Notes: generated by a model from the letters alone, not told the origin. 64,000 nucleotides of DNA from Dromiciops gliroides (GCF_019393635.1 NC_057862.1:243026941-243090940), one strand, 5' to 3'; shown: positions 40,641 through 51,977, counted from the stretch's first letter. Numbers and translations: made by a program.

Positions 40641-40936
40641 TAATGCCTAATAAGCATTAAATTGAGAATTTGAACATTAATTTCCTGATTCCCGGACCAG
40701 TGAACTGTGCTAGCATTTAAAAAGGCCTGATTTCTTTATAAAAGACCACTTTAATCAAACCTGTTTAGAAGAACCACAAGGAGTTGAATAGCTCACCACC
40801 CTCTGTAGCCTTATGACTCTTTTCATTCATTTCCTAATCACCTCTGGGGCTGAAAACAACCAAATAACTGGCTCTGAAATAAGACCCTTGAAGTACCCTT
40901 GAGAAACACCTTCCCATCTAGAAAGGTAGGCCAAGA

Positions 40937-40937
40937 T

Positions 40938-40995
<58 letters not shown>

Positions 40996-41160
40996 GAGAG
41001 AGAAACAGACGCAGAAAGACAGAGATAGAAAGAAGAGAGAGAGGAGAAAGAGAAAAAAAAGAGAGAGGTAAGAGAGAGAAATACAGTTGGAGAGAGGGGG
41101 GAGGGAGGAAGAGAGAAACAGACAGGAAGAAGGGGAGAGGGAAAGGGAAAAGAGAGAGCT
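40937..41160 (+). repeat. (TG)n-(AG)n compound microsatellite and purine tract
   Basis: A pure TG run passes into AG, followed by about 150 purine-rich bases with GA, GGA and AAAG units. Confidence 0.93.
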
Positions 41161-41439
41161 AATAGGGTAAGAGAACCCATTGAGCCATAATCTCAAATAC
41201 CAAAGAAATCCCCCCAATGACACAAAGATTGTTCCAGGGGAAGTTTTCACTGCAGTGTCTACAGATCCAGGAAACCAGGTAGTGAAAAGCAGGTATTAAC
41301 CTCTTGCTGGGAAAGACCCATGTCACGTTGATTTCAAAATAAAATAAGCAAGAGGAATGGATGCCCCCCTCAGAAGTCTCTAGGACTTCTGCAAATGGTA
41401 TAGATGAACTTCCTCTCCCCCAGTAACAATCCACCTGGG

Positions 41440-41820
41440 CTCACAGAAATTCAGAGTTGGGAGTGACCTTGGATATCAACTAGTACAAGCAGTACCACGA
41501 TAGGAATCCCCTTTACAACACTAGGGATGGGTAAGGGGAGGGAGAGGGAGAGAGAGAAAGTCATGCAGCCTCTTTTTGAAGACTTCTAGTGATAGGGAAT
41601 TCATTCCTTTCACAAGGCAGCTCATGTCATTTTTGGACAGCTCTAACTTCTCCTGTCTCTGCCTAAAAATTGCCTTTCTGTCATTTTCACTCACTGCTCC
41701 TCATTCTTCCCTCTGAGGAAAAGCCGAGTAAGTCTAAGCCTTTCAAATACTTGAATACTGCTCTTATGATGCCCTAAGTCTTTTCTTCAGGCTAAACATA
41801 CCCAGTTCAGTGGAGAGGAT
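41440..41820 (-). mobile_element. L3/CR1-type LINE 3' region, inverted
   Basis: gatagggaattcattccttt, ggacagctctaacttctcct, gatgccctaagtcttttctt and caggctaaacatacccagtt are the reverse text of the L3 3' half seen forward at 59.5 kb. Confidence 0.6.
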
Positions 41821-41839
41821 TTTTTTATTTTGTGTTTTG

Positions 41840-42640
41840 GTACAAGTACAGGTTGAATTACGTAAAAGGAAAGAGATACCGTGATTCTGAAATCCTAATA
41901 TAACATGATTTCCAATCCCCTTTCCATCTTGGTTATTCTCCTCTCATTTTTAAATGACATTTTATTTTCTCTAATTACATGTAAAAACAAGTTTTAACAT
42001 TCATTGTGGGTTTTTTAAAGTTTTGAGTTCCAAATTCTATCCCTCCCTCCCTCTCCTCGACCCTCCCCCCTCTCTGAAATGGTAACCAATCTACTATAGC
42101 TTATCCAAGTGCAAGCATGTAAAACATTTACATATTAGTCATTTGGTGAGGGAAAAACTTGAACAAAATAAGAAAAGGAAGGAAGGAAGGAAGGAAGGAA
42201 GGAAGGAAGGAAGGAAGGAAGGAAGGAAGGAAGGAAGGAAAGAAGGAAAGGGGGGGGGGAGTTGAAAGAAATTGAAAGAGAATAATAATGTGATCCATCC
42301 AGTCTGTATTCAGTTCTTTTTCTGGAGGTGGATAGCATTTTCATCGTGAGTTCTTTGGGATTGTCTTGGATCATTGTATTGCTGAGACTAGCTAAATCAT
42401 TCACAATTCTTCATGATACACTGTTGATGTTACTGTGTATAATGTTCTCCTGGTTCTGCTCACTTCACTCTGTATCAATTCATGTAAGTCTTTCCAGGTT
42501 CTTCTGAAATCAGCCTGTTTATAATTTCTTATAGCACAATAATATTCCTTTACAATCAAATACTACAACTTGTTTCCAAATTGATAGGCATCCCCTTCAT
42601 GTCCAACTCTTAGCCACTACAAAAATATCCTTTTCTCTTT
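41840..42640 (-). mobile_element. L1 3' end, inverted
   Basis: atttggtgagggaaaaactt, tctggaggtggatagcattt, ttgggattgtcttggatcat, ctcctggttctgctcacttc and tatagcacaataatattcct run in reverse L1 order. A GGAA microsatellite lies within it. Confidence 0.8.
42178..42252 (+). repeat. (GGAA)n microsatellite
   Basis: About 16 near-perfect units, then a G run. GGAA arrays can bind ETS-type factors; no function is claimed. Confidence 0.93.
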
Positions 42641-43914
42641 TTAGAGCTTTGTTCAAGAAGAAGAAACAAGGGTCCATACTGTTTTGGGGATGGAGCCTGG
42701 CATCCATCTTCACCATATTTCCCTAAAATAAGAAAACCTGATGCCCCAGAATATTAAAAGACAAGGAGGAACTAATTGATGGGTTCAGTTCAGGTAGCTG
42801 TCATGAAACAACTCCTGCCTCATCAGACCCAATTTTGCCATAGATGGTCATGTCAAACTCCTCTCATTCTCCCTGAGACTCAGTTTCCCTATCTGTAAAA
42901 TGAGGACAGAAAACTAAAATAACTATATCACAGTGTTTTTGTGAGGTTTAAATAACCAAATATATGTCAAGGATTTTTCAATCTTTAAAGCACCGTATGA
43001 TTGTTAAAATTGTAAAGCTAGGGATGCAAGTGTCTGAGAGGTCAGAAAGTCAAGAAAAAGACACACTCACTAGTAAGAAGAGTTGAAAATCTTTGATCCC
43101 AGAACAAAAGACTCTTTATTCTCTTCCCAGTGTTATACAGCCCACTATATCTGGACAGCTCTTGACTCAGTTAATTGTCTCTAGAGAGAAGTCAGATGTG
43201 AAATCCTGCCCCATACTGAAGTCAGGACAAAAATGTAAGGATTGCCTCACACAGAGACCTACAGAGCATATGAGCTCAAGTGGAAAACAGGTTATGTTTC
43301 TGTATGCAAATGATGGGAGGTTCCTTCTGGTCCTCCAGAAGGAGAGAGAGGTTTTTCAACCAGGTGGCCAAATCCATACCAGATGAAGGGTTGGCAGCCC
43401 AAGTATTATCTGGTCCCTGTCCCACTCCCACCAATCCAATGAATAAATATCCCAAATCAGCCCAACCTAATGGGTCCCTGGATGCTTTTGGAGTGATAAT
43501 AACTTAAGCACAGAAGTAGGGTGGCAGGTGCCTCTTTGGATCAATGGATAGAGCTGGGCACAAGGAGGAGAAGAATGGGAATAAAGGGGAATAGGTATAA
43601 AGAAAATGAATAATCAGCTTTGTTAATAAAATAATACTTGGCATTCAGATAGTACATGTCAATAGAGATCTTGGCAAGCGAATTCTGTCAACCTTAGGAT
43701 GGATCCAGGAAGCCAGGTCTTAACCAATGTGAAATGGAGAATGTAAAATGAGTCTGCTAGTAGTTATCTGAATTATTCAAATTTATTGGCTAAAATATAT
43801 TCTCTCTCTAGATTATGAAAAAGACTTGCTGTGCCAAGTTATTTTTTTCGGGCAGTAGCAAAGTTACCAAGTCACCCTTCCCCCTAAAAGGCTGCAAAAT
43901 GATGTATCTGACTT
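42641..43914. other. Putative intron 1, mostly unassigned
   Basis: A MIR-like 3' part lies at 42875-43015 (gactcagtttccctatctgt). The remainder, including short frames at 43093-43507, is unassigned. Confidence 0.35.
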
Positions 43915-43966
43915 AGATAGATGATAGATAGGTAGATAGATAGATCAATAGATAGATAGATAAATG
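43915..43966 (+). repeat. (GATA)n microsatellite
   Basis: Interrupted GATA and TAGA units. Confidence 0.88.
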
Positions 43967-44047
43967 ATAGATATCCTTTTATGCTACTATTTACACAGAA
44001 GTATAATAAAATGTATGCAAGATTCAATTCAAGAAATATTTGTTCAG

Positions 44048-44275
44048 TACAGCTAGGTGTCCGAGTGGATAGAACACTGGATCTGGACTCAGGAAGACCT
44101 GACTTCAAATCCAGCTTCAGCCATTTACTAGCTCTGTGACCCTAATCTGTAAAATGGGGATAATAACAACATGTGCCTTCCGAGTTTGTTGTGAGGATAA
44201 AATGAAATAATGTTTGTTAAGTCCTTTGCAATAAAGAACTAAATAAATTATGCTATATAAATTGCTAACTTTTAT
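44048..44275 (+). mobile_element. MIR-like SINE with long tail
   Basis: cagctaggtgtccgagtgga, ctagctctgtgaccctaatc, gtaaaatggggataataaca, gagtttgttgtgaggataaa and the ctatataaattgctaacttt tail. Confidence 0.8.
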
Positions 44276-44289
44276 TACTTTTTGTTGTT

Positions 44290-44472
44290 ATTAATGGAAA
44301 AAGCTCTGGATTTGTAATCAGAGGACCCAGATTTCACTCCTAATTCTGCTGTTTACTAAACAATGTGACCATGAGCAAGTCCCCTTACCTCTTTAGGATT
44401 TAGTGTCTTCCTCTATAAAAGGAGGGAGTTGATTAGATCCCTGTGGTCTGTTGCAACTCTAAATTCTATGAT
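44290..44472 (+). mobile_element. MIR
   Basis: gctctggatttgtaatcaga, gaccatgagcaagtcccctt, ccctgtggtctgttgcaact and ctaaattctatgatgat. Confidence 0.7.
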
Positions 44473-44476
44473 GATG

Positions 44477-44621
44477 GGGGACAGATAGGTGGCACAGTGG
44501 ATAAAGCACCAGCCCTGGATTCAGGAGGACCTGAGTTCAAATCCAGCCTCAGACACTTGACACTTACTAGCTGTGTGACCTTCAGTGTCCCACAAATAAA
44601 TAGATGGATAGATAGATAGAT
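44477..44621 (+). mobile_element. CORE-SINE
   Basis: gggacagataggtggcacag, with a core deletion, and a GATA-type tail. The target duplication is aattctatgatgatg. Confidence 0.9.
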
Positions 44622-44899
44622 AAATTCTATGATGATGCTCCTAAGGGTGAGTAGTCCTGACCTTTGGAAGCAGGATCTGTCAACATGCTTCCCATGCCAA
44701 CACTCCTATAAAATTATCGCATAGCACCAATCTGTAGTTATTACCCATGCACCATTATTCAGCCTTTGGGAAAGGGGAGCTATTCTCTGGGGTGGGGGCA
44801 GATGGTAGTGAGAGATTGTCTGGATCTGTGATGTCATTGGTATAGGGAACTCCCAGTATGAAAACTTCATCCACTAATTCAATCTACCCATGCAAATCA

Positions 44900-45060
44900 C
44901 ATCAATTAATCAACCAGAAAGCAATTATTAAAAACTTTTCATGTGCCAGGCAATTTATTACATTCTGAGGATACAAAATCAAATATGTCACAGTCACTGC
45001 CCTCAAGGAGCTTACATTCTATTGGAGGAAATAACAATTACATCTCTGTAGAAGTTGAGC
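44900..45060 (+). mobile_element. Ancient mammal-wide repeat fragment
   Basis: catgtgccaggcaatttatt, ctgccctcaaggagcttaca and ttctattggagg match the element type at 14165. Confidence 0.5.
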
Positions 45061-45107
45061 ACATAAGGAGTGATCAGCCACTCATCTGCAGTTATGTGAA
45101 GGCTCTT

Positions 45108-45300
45108 ATTGTTGCTGTTGTTCATCCTTCATTCCCAAAGATGACCAATGACATTGATACTTTGACTTGCACATGAATTGTATATAAGTGAGGCAGAATT
45201 GTGCAAAATCATTAATCTCATTCTCACTTCCAGAGTCATCGAAGTGCAGTGGCAAGACAAAAGTCAGGATGACTGGCAATGGCCCAGAATGCAGTGGGCC
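45108..45300 (+). repeat. Unclassified about 190-bp repeat (family of 9.2 kb)
   Basis: ttgttcatccttcattccca, gtatataagtgaggcagaat and gtgcagtggcaagacaaaag match the 9178-9490 copies. Confidence 0.6.
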
Positions 45301-45419
45301 CATCTGTAGATCACATCAAGAAGAGCACTCTAAATCCCTTGCTAACAAACAACTCCAGGATTACCATATTAGAAAATGAAAGAGTTCTGAGGATTAGCTT
45401 TGTATCTAGGCAAGAAAGC

Positions 45420-45607
45420 TTAACTGCATTTACATAGCTACTAGTCCCAGTCTCTCTCCTGAGGCTCCTGTCCTCTTAGACATCACCAACTGCCTCTTGG
45501 AAATTTCCATCTGGATGTCCCATAGACATTTTAAACACATATCCAAAACAGAACTCATTATCTTTCTCCCCAAACATTTCCTTAATCCTACATTCTCAAT
45601 TTCAGTT
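45420..45607 (+). mobile_element. L2 LINE fragment, left of a half-L1 insertion
   Basis: cagaactcattatctttctc and the following text is L2. It continues beyond the inserted element at 48715-48850 and 49465-50120. Confidence 0.6.
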
Positions 45608-46509
45608 GAGAATGCATCATTCTTGAGTAAGCTCTCAGAACTCATGACACAATCACTCCAAAAAACCTCCAGATAATGCCATAGAACAATTCCTAGAGCA
45701 GCAGAACCCACAAAAGAACAGACTGAGATCATTTTCCAGCCAAAGATGGCTTAGAAGGTCAGAAGGAGGGGGCTGCTATACCAGAGTGGTAATGGAGCCC
45801 AACCAAACAGTCAGGCTAACACAGATCCAGGCCCAGGCAGGCCTCACCAGAGAAAGAGACTCCTGAAGCCCCTGAATCAGCTGCAACACCAGTGTCATCT
45901 GGAACTAAGCTCACAGTCTGGTGAAAGGGCTGAGTGATTGGCAGGGGGGAGATTACAGGGGTCTCTGCTGGCACTGAGGTGGAGCTTGGGTGTTTCACCC
46001 CTACTGGGAACCATAAGTAGGCTTGAGTGGCAGTGGCCCAGGGAGAGGAAGAGCACAACCTCATTGGAGCTGACAACCACAGCACACAAAGTTTTGCTGC
46101 CTAGTTAATTAGCAAGTTGGCCTGAGGTTATCTAGGGACCAGAGAATAAGCCATGCAAGTGAAGAACGTGCCACTCCTTAAACTATACCACCTGGGACCC
46201 CCTGAATCTTGGAACAGTATATCCTGGAAGTAGTGCCCCACTTTAAGAAGGAGTTAAAAGTCAAGTAAAAGACAGACAACATGATCATACAGTGAAAGGT
46301 GAGGACCATAAAAAGTTTCTTTAGTGACAAGGAAGATTGAGGTACACCCTCAGAAAAGGATAGCAACATCAAGGCTTCTACATCCAAAGTTTCCAAGAAA
46401 AATATGAATTGGTGTCAGGCCATAGAAGCACTCAAAAAGTACTTTGAAGATAAAGACAGACAGAGAGGTAGAGCGAAAAGCAAGAGAGGTAGAGGAAAAA
46501 ATGGAAAGA

Positions 46510-47085
46510 GCAGGGGAAGCTATGGGCTTGGCCATAGGAGGAGTAGAGGGTGGGGTCTGGAGAGGAGGGGAGGGACCAGCACAATTTGAATCAGACTTGA
46601 TTTTGAACTCAGGCCTGGATTCCTCTTCCCCCACTTTGCCTCCAGGTGCTAGGGAATTAAAAGCTTCTAGAGGGTGGGTCATTGCCTCCAGGCATGCAAA
46701 ATTAGAGCAACAATTAGTGTTAGAATTGGGAAAAGCTGCAGGAATCTCTTCAGGTTTCTCTGAAAAAGCATGGTTGGGAGAGGGAGAGATATTTCCTTGT
46801 GTGAGTAAGTTGCTGGCTCTTTTAACAAAAAGAAAAAGAAAAATAGAAAATCCACAAAAACAAAGCATTAACATGATCTTATCTCCCATTTGTCTGGTTA
46901 AACAGACTAAAATCAAAAATAGGATAATTAGGGAGTTTAAAAGGTCCATTCGAAAAAATTTAAAGGAAAACACAGCCAGTACACCAGTACTTAGCAGTTA
47001 AAGGGAGAGGGAGGGGAAATTTCTTACCCAACTAGAAGATCAGAAGAAGACTGAAGGTTAGCTTTCCTCTTCGTGGTCAGCCATC
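46510..47085 (-). mobile_element. ERV internal fragment, unidentified
   Basis: This sequence interrupts ORF1 of the half-L1 and lies downstream (minus strand) of the LTR at 47086-47457. TGGCTGACC, a possible primer-binding site, begins two bases after that LTR. Frames on both strands (46444-47001 plus, 46350-46973 minus) cross the junction into L1 sequence, so neither is a real gene as it stands. I recognise no retroviral domain. Confidence 0.5.
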
Positions 47086-47457
47086 TGTTAACGGCTAAAA
47101 TTCTAGCTAGTCTGTCTAAAATATTTAATGAGTGGTCGCCAATAAATTATAAGCTTTAGCAAGAGTTAGACTTTTAAGCATTTATTAAGGAGAATAAGAA
47201 TTTGGTAAAGAGAGAGAAAAAGGCCTAGATTCCTATCTATTAAAGGGAGAGCACATTTCTAGCTCCGCTCTCCACCAGAGTCCAGAGGAAAGAGCCCCAG
47301 AGTCAGCGCCAGTCTCTTCCTTCCTCCTCCCACTAGTCCGCGTCACTTCCTCCCGCCAAAGAAAAGGCTCCTGGTCTTGCCCTCAAAGACCTTCGCTTCA
47401 TGGGCAGAACTCTTCTACAGTAAGTATCCAGCAGGTGGCATCATTCCAATCGTTACA
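47086..47457 (-). repeat. LTR, same family as the solo LTR at 22.1 kb
   Basis: On the minus strand it starts TGTAACGATTGGAATGATGC and ends with AGCCGTTAACA. The end segment (ttttagacagactag) is shared with the 22 kb copy. The flanking sequences do not show a clean target duplication. Confidence 0.8.
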
Positions 47458-48439
47458 ATATCTTTAAGGTAAAATTGAGAGGTAAGAGGAATGCACTGGG
47501 GGAGGAGGAAGGGGAGAGGTAGAATGGGGTGAAATCCCACATGAAAGAAACAGGAAAGGGCTTATGGAGTAGGGGAATAGATGGGGGAAGAGCAGGGCAG
47601 TAAATGAACCTTACACTCATCAGAATAGACTCAAAGACCTTAATCTCATCAAAGTTGACTCAAAGAGGGAATATCTTGCACTGCTATTCTAGCCCTTCAG
47701 GAGGGTGGGAAGGGAGGTGGATGAGGGAAGGGTGAAAGAAGGGAGGGCAGATTGGGGAAGGGGGCAGTCAGAAGCAAACTCCCTTTGAGGAGGGATGGGG
47801 TAAAAGAAGATAGATAATGGAGTAAATATCATGGGGAAGGGAGTGGGATGGAGGGGAAAATTTAACAGCAGTATCTGTGAAAAAGAGAAAAGGGAAAAAA
47901 TTGTGCAAAAAATGTTTATAGCAACTCTTTGTCGTGGCTAAGAATTTCAGATTGAGGGAATGCTCATCAGTTGGGGAATGACTAAACAAGCTGTAGTATA
48001 TGATTGAAATGGAATATTATTGAGCAATAAGAAATGACAAGCAGGATGATTTCCGAATAACCTAGAAAGACTTATATGAACTGATGTATAGTGAAGTGAT
48101 CAGAACCAGGAGAATATTGTGCACAGTGACAGCATTAGTGTTCTATGAGCAATTGTGAATGACAACTACTCTCAGCTATACAATGATCCAAGATAATCCC
48201 AAAGGATTAATGATAAAGCATACTATCCACCTCCAGAGAAAGAACTGATATTGAATGAACACAGCCTGAAGCATGCTACTTTGCATTATTTATTTTTACA
48301 TGAGTCTTTTTATATAAAATTACTAAAATGGTAATGTTTTACATAATTGCATATGTATAATCTATATCTGATTGCTCACCACCTCAGGAACAGGGGAGGG
48401 AAGGGAGGGAGGGAATGAGAGAGAGATGGAATTTGGAAC

Positions 48440-48714
48440 TTAAAACATAAATAAAGAAATAAACAAATGAATGGTTAAATAAATAAATGAATAGATAGAT
48501 AAATAAATGGATGAATGAATAAACAAATAAATGAATGAATAAACAAATAGTTAAATGAATGAATATGTGAAAAAATAAATGAATGAATGAATAGATTAAT
48601 AGATAAAGAAATGAATAAACAAAGAAATGAATGGATGGATAGATGAATAAATGGATAAATAAATGAGTGAATGAATGAGCAAATGAATGAATGAATGAAT
48701 GAATGAATGAAAAA
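48440..48714 (+). repeat. (AAAT)n/(GAATG)n tail array
   Basis: About 270 bases of AAAT, GAAT and GAATG units grown from the A-rich tail of the half-L1. It ends in a run of pure GAAT units. Confidence 0.93.
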
Positions 48715-48850
48715 GAGAATGCACAATTCTCCTAGATACCCAGATTCACAACCTCAGGGTCATTTCCAGCTTTTCCCTTCCCTTCACCCCACCCCAACAT
48801 CATATTAGTTACCAAGTAAAATGATCAGGTTGATTCTGCCTTTTAAAAAT
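48715..48850 (+). mobile_element. L2 LINE fragment, middle part
   Basis: agattcacaacctcagggtc, atttccagcttttcccttcc and accaagtaaaatgatcaggt continue the L2 text from 45607. Confidence 0.65.
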
Positions 48851-48959
48851 TTTTATCCTATTTACAATTAATTGATTTTGCCCTTTAACCTAGTCATGGT
48901 CCTTTGAACTTAGTTCAGAAACTCAGCTGGAATGTAATGAAATAAGTTTAGAAATCTAG

Positions 48960-49459
48960 TTCCACTACTAATCATTGTTCTATTCTTGCTTTGAGGAAAT
49001 CTGTTATCCAGGGAGTCTGGTATACCACCAAGCTATCCTTCAAGAATGCCTGTTTTGCTCTCCAAAGAAGTCTGGTCCACTATCCTTAACCTTACCTGTG
49101 GACCCAAACAATGAACATTTTTAGTCACAGAAGGGAATAAGGGGGTTGTGGATAACCCCCCACTCCTAATTTCCAACCAATCATATTGTCCCCCATATCT
49201 CAGCTCTGTAACCAATCATATTGATTTCACCAGTCATGATGGCAATGTCTTATAACCAATTACAACTTGTTCCCTACCTACAAAGCCTTCTTCTTTTTCT
49301 ATAGTCCCAAAAACTATAAAAAGGAGCTGTCCCCCTCACCTAGGGTCTTAGCTTTGCTGAGGAAGCTGAGATCCTATTTATTGGTAAATTCATGTTTTAC
49401 TAATAAATTCACCATGCTCAGAACTCTGTGCCTTGGTTTACCTTATTTTGACTAACACA
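48960..49459 (+). mobile_element. Probable solo LTR in L2 (limits uncertain)
   Basis: It has repeated CCAAT motifs (aaccaatcatatt twice), a TATA-like ctataaaaagg (49315) and taataaattc (49400), with an end gactaacaca. This is the promoter and polyadenylation layout of a class I LTR. The left edge was not resolved. Confidence 0.55.
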
Positions 49460-49464
49460 AGTTT

Positions 49465-50120
49465 TATCAATTCTGCTCCCTAAATACACCTTATATTCAT
49501 TGTCTTTTCTCTTTTCATACAGCCTAGTTCAAGCCCTCTTCATTTATCACCTAGGTGACTGCAATAGCCTCCTAGTTAGTCTCTCTGCCTCTATTCTCCT
49601 TCTCCAAACCATCCTTCACACAATTTATGATACTGATATTTCTAAAGCAGAGGTCAGACCATGTCACTCAAGACACTCTAATGGTTCCCAGTGACATCTG
49701 GGATCAAAATACTAGGCATTTAAAGCACTTCTCAATCTGATTCCAACCCTACTATTTTAGGCTTACTGTACATTACTCTCCTTCAGGTAAACCATGTTCC
49801 AGCCATGTTCCAGGTATGTTCCATGTCCTACTTGCTGTACCTCATACACAGACATCCCCCATGCCATCAATCCATTCCTTTGCCTCCCCCTTATAGCATT
49901 CTTTAAGTTTTTATTCAGGTGCCACTTCCTTCAAGAGACTACATGTTCATATTGTTCATATACCTAGGTTCATATTGTGTTTCCCCTTCCCACTTCCTGG
50001 GGGAGAAAACAACTTTTTTTAAAAGAATATAAACTCCTTGAAGTTAGAGACTATTTTTGTACCCCTAATGACTAGCACAATATCTGGAAGAAATTATTTA
50101 ATAAATGTCTGTCAAATGAA
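49465..50120 (+). mobile_element. L2 LINE 3' end
   Basis: gactgcaatagcctcctagt, aagcagaggtcagaccatgt, ggcatttaaagcacttctca, ctccttgaagttagagacta and aataaatgtctgtcaaatga are L2 3' text in order. Confidence 0.85.
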
Positions 50121-50139
50121 TGCATATTATCTTAGAATT

Positions 50140-50460
50140 GCCTGGGACCCAGGGAGGTTAAGTAACTTGCCCACAAAGCAGAATTTGAACCCCAGGTTTC
50201 TTGACTCCAAGGCCATTTTTCTCTGCATTGTCTCTCTTTCTCTATCTATATATGCTAAAAGACTAGTTCAAAGGGATAGTGAAGTTAAAGCCAGTTACTG
50301 CCTTTGGGAGAGTGCATTAACCTCTCTGGACCTGAATCTGAGTCTGTAAAATAAGAGGTTTGACCTAGATAATTACTAAGGTTAAATGAGATATTTGTAA
50401 AGTGCTTAGCATAGTGCCTGCCGCATAGTAGTCCTTTAATAAATGCTTTTTCCCTCCCCT
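50140..50460. mobile_element. Two MIR fragments of opposite orientation
   Basis: 50140-50230 reads in reverse (ggaggttaagtaacttgccc, cagaatttgaaccccaggtt). 50290-50460 reads forward (tgagtctgtaaaataagagg, agtgcttagcatagtgcctg). Confidence 0.6.
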
Positions 50461-50469
50461 TTCTGCTAC

Positions 50470-50934
50470 CCCATTCCACACTCCCATATAGCTCTCTGGC
50501 TGTTATAGTAGGAAAGAACCATAGGATTAAAGAAGGTTGAGGACAAGCCAGGAAATCTTTCCAACAGTTACTTCATTTAGAGCCTTGAATAATACAATAC
50601 AAGATTTATTCGCCCTCCCCACCTGATCTTGCTTGGACAGGTCCTTATTGACCTTGTGGCCAGATGGCTGGCTTCTTTGGCACTGAACATGAGTTCAGTG
50701 TCTGGTTGTAGCCAGTATGAATGTAATAGTGAGATCAGAGGGCAACAAGCATCGATTGTAGGGAGGGTAGAATAGCATTGCCCTGCCAATCAACATGGCT
50801 TATATAGAACAATTCATGCAGTGTAGTATTGTTTAATCACACACACATCCACACAGTACTTCCTAGGATATCAGGAGACTTCAGACCCAGCTCCAGAATG
50901 TGATATGGCAGCTACAATGCTGGATGTAGCTTCA
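50470..50934. other. Putative intron 1, unassigned
   Basis: No repeat or gene recognised. Confidence 0.3.
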
Positions 50935-51345
50935 AACCTGCCTTTGAGACTTAACTGTGTGACCACGAGCAGGTCATTTAATATCTCTGAGCTTTAATAA
51001 GAACATTAGAGGCAACTGGGTGGTGCAGTGGATAGAGTTCTGCTCCGGGAGCCAGGAAGACATGAGTTCAAATGACCCCAGATACGAGCTGGACAAGTCA
51101 CTTAACCTCAGTTTCCTCAATGGTAAAACAGGGACAATAACAGCACCCACTCCACAGGGTTGTAAGGATCAAATGATAATATTTGGTTAGCACAGTGCTT
51201 GGCTCTATATAAATGCCTATTCCCTTCCCTACTTTCCTTATCTATAAAATGAGGATATTATCACTTGTATTACCTACTTCTCAGGGCTGTTTTGAAAGAT
51301 CCAAATGAAATAATGTGAGTAAAAGTCTTTGCCAGGCTCCACGAG
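50935..51345 (+). mobile_element. MIR split by a MIR-like SINE
   Basis: 50935-51005 and 51230-51345 are the two parts of one MIR (ttaactgtgtgaccacgagc; tatctataaaatgaggatat). 51008-51227 is a full MIR-like SINE (ggcaactgggtggtgcagtg to gctctatataaatgcctatt). Confidence 0.7.
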
Positions 51346-51378
51346 GCTGGATACTATGGATGTGGAAAATTGCTCATA

Positions 51379-51435
51379 CAGGGTATCCCAAAAGTATTAG
51401 TAGGTTAAAACTGCACAAAGACTTTTGGAACACCG
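51379..51435 (+). mobile_element. Mariner-type MITE, 57 bp
   Basis: The ends cagggtatcccaaaagt and acttttggaacaccg are inverted repeats with few mismatches, and TA flanks both sides. This is the layout of a MADE1-like mariner miniature element. Confidence 0.75.
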
Positions 51436-51497
51436 TATTCTCTCAGACGCCTCTAATCTATTAATTACTTTTGCTGAACTACCCTTAACCCCATCAC

Positions 51498-51540
51498 TGT
51501 GGTGGTGGTGGCGGTGGTGGTGGTGATGGTAGTTGTTGTT
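51498..51540 (+). repeat. (GGT)n microsatellite
   Basis: About 11 GGT-type units with GGC and GAT interruptions; G-rich. Confidence 0.9.
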
Positions 51541-51830
51541 CTAAGGAATGGATCCCTGAAGAGGAAAGGAGAAGGGATGTATTTAGAAATTAAGGCGATA
51601 TAAAAGCAAAAGTTATCAACAAAAAAATTGTTAAAACTCTATAAGGGCCAAGTTCCAGGGTGGAGCCAAGATGGTGGAGGAAAGGCAGTGAGCTCTCAAA
51701 CTCAAGACACAATCACTCAAAAAAAACCTCCAGATAATGCCATAGGACAATTTCTAGAGCAGCAGAACCCACAAAAGAACAGGCTGAGATCATTTTCCAA
51801 CCAAAGATGGCTTAGAAGGAGAGAAGGAGG

Positions 51831-51977
51831 GGGCAGCTAGATGGCGCAGTAGATAGAGCACCGGCCCTGGAGTCAGGAGTACCTGAGTTCAAATCCGGCC
51901 TTAGACACTTAACACTTACTGTGTGACCCTGGGCAAGTCACTTAACCCCAATTGCGTCACTAAAAAAAAAAAAAAAG
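51831..51977 (+). mobile_element. CORE-SINE in half-L1 copy 2
   Basis: gggcagctagatggcgcagt to the A tail. The target duplication is aaggagagaaggagg (51816-51830 and 51978-51992). Confidence 0.93.

Larger units (their letters stand above)
45624..48714 (+). mobile_element. Half-L1 (HAL1-like) element, copy 1, carrying an ERV fragment
   Basis: The L1-type 5' region (45628-46390) and the beginning of ORF1 (46404-46510) are followed by a nested ERV piece (about 46510-47457). Then come the post-ORF1 spacer (47460-47925), an L1 3' end (47926-48440) and a long tail repeat. The flanks gagaatgcatcattct (45608-45623) and gagaatgcacaattct (48715-48730) are the target duplication. ORF2 is absent. Most of ORF1 is missing at the ERV junction. 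About 30 bases of the 5' end seen in copy 2 are lacking. Confidence 0.85.

Noticed and set aside
40827..41250. Frames on both strands rich in Arg/Glu or Leu/Ser
   Set aside because: They come from the TG/AG microsatellite and purine tract.
45816..46089. Minus-strand frames repeated almost identically at 51960-52328
   Set aside because: They are antisense to the half-L1 5' region. The similarity reflects shared element sequence, not a gene family.
46350..46973. 207-codon minus-strand frame with a hydrophobic N-terminal part
   Set aside because: It crosses from ERV sequence into the half-L1 ORF1 antisense strand, so the frame is a chimera of two insertions.
48475..48726. Minus-strand frame rich in Phe, Ile, His and Ser
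   Set aside because: It is the antisense of the AAAT/GAATG tail array.
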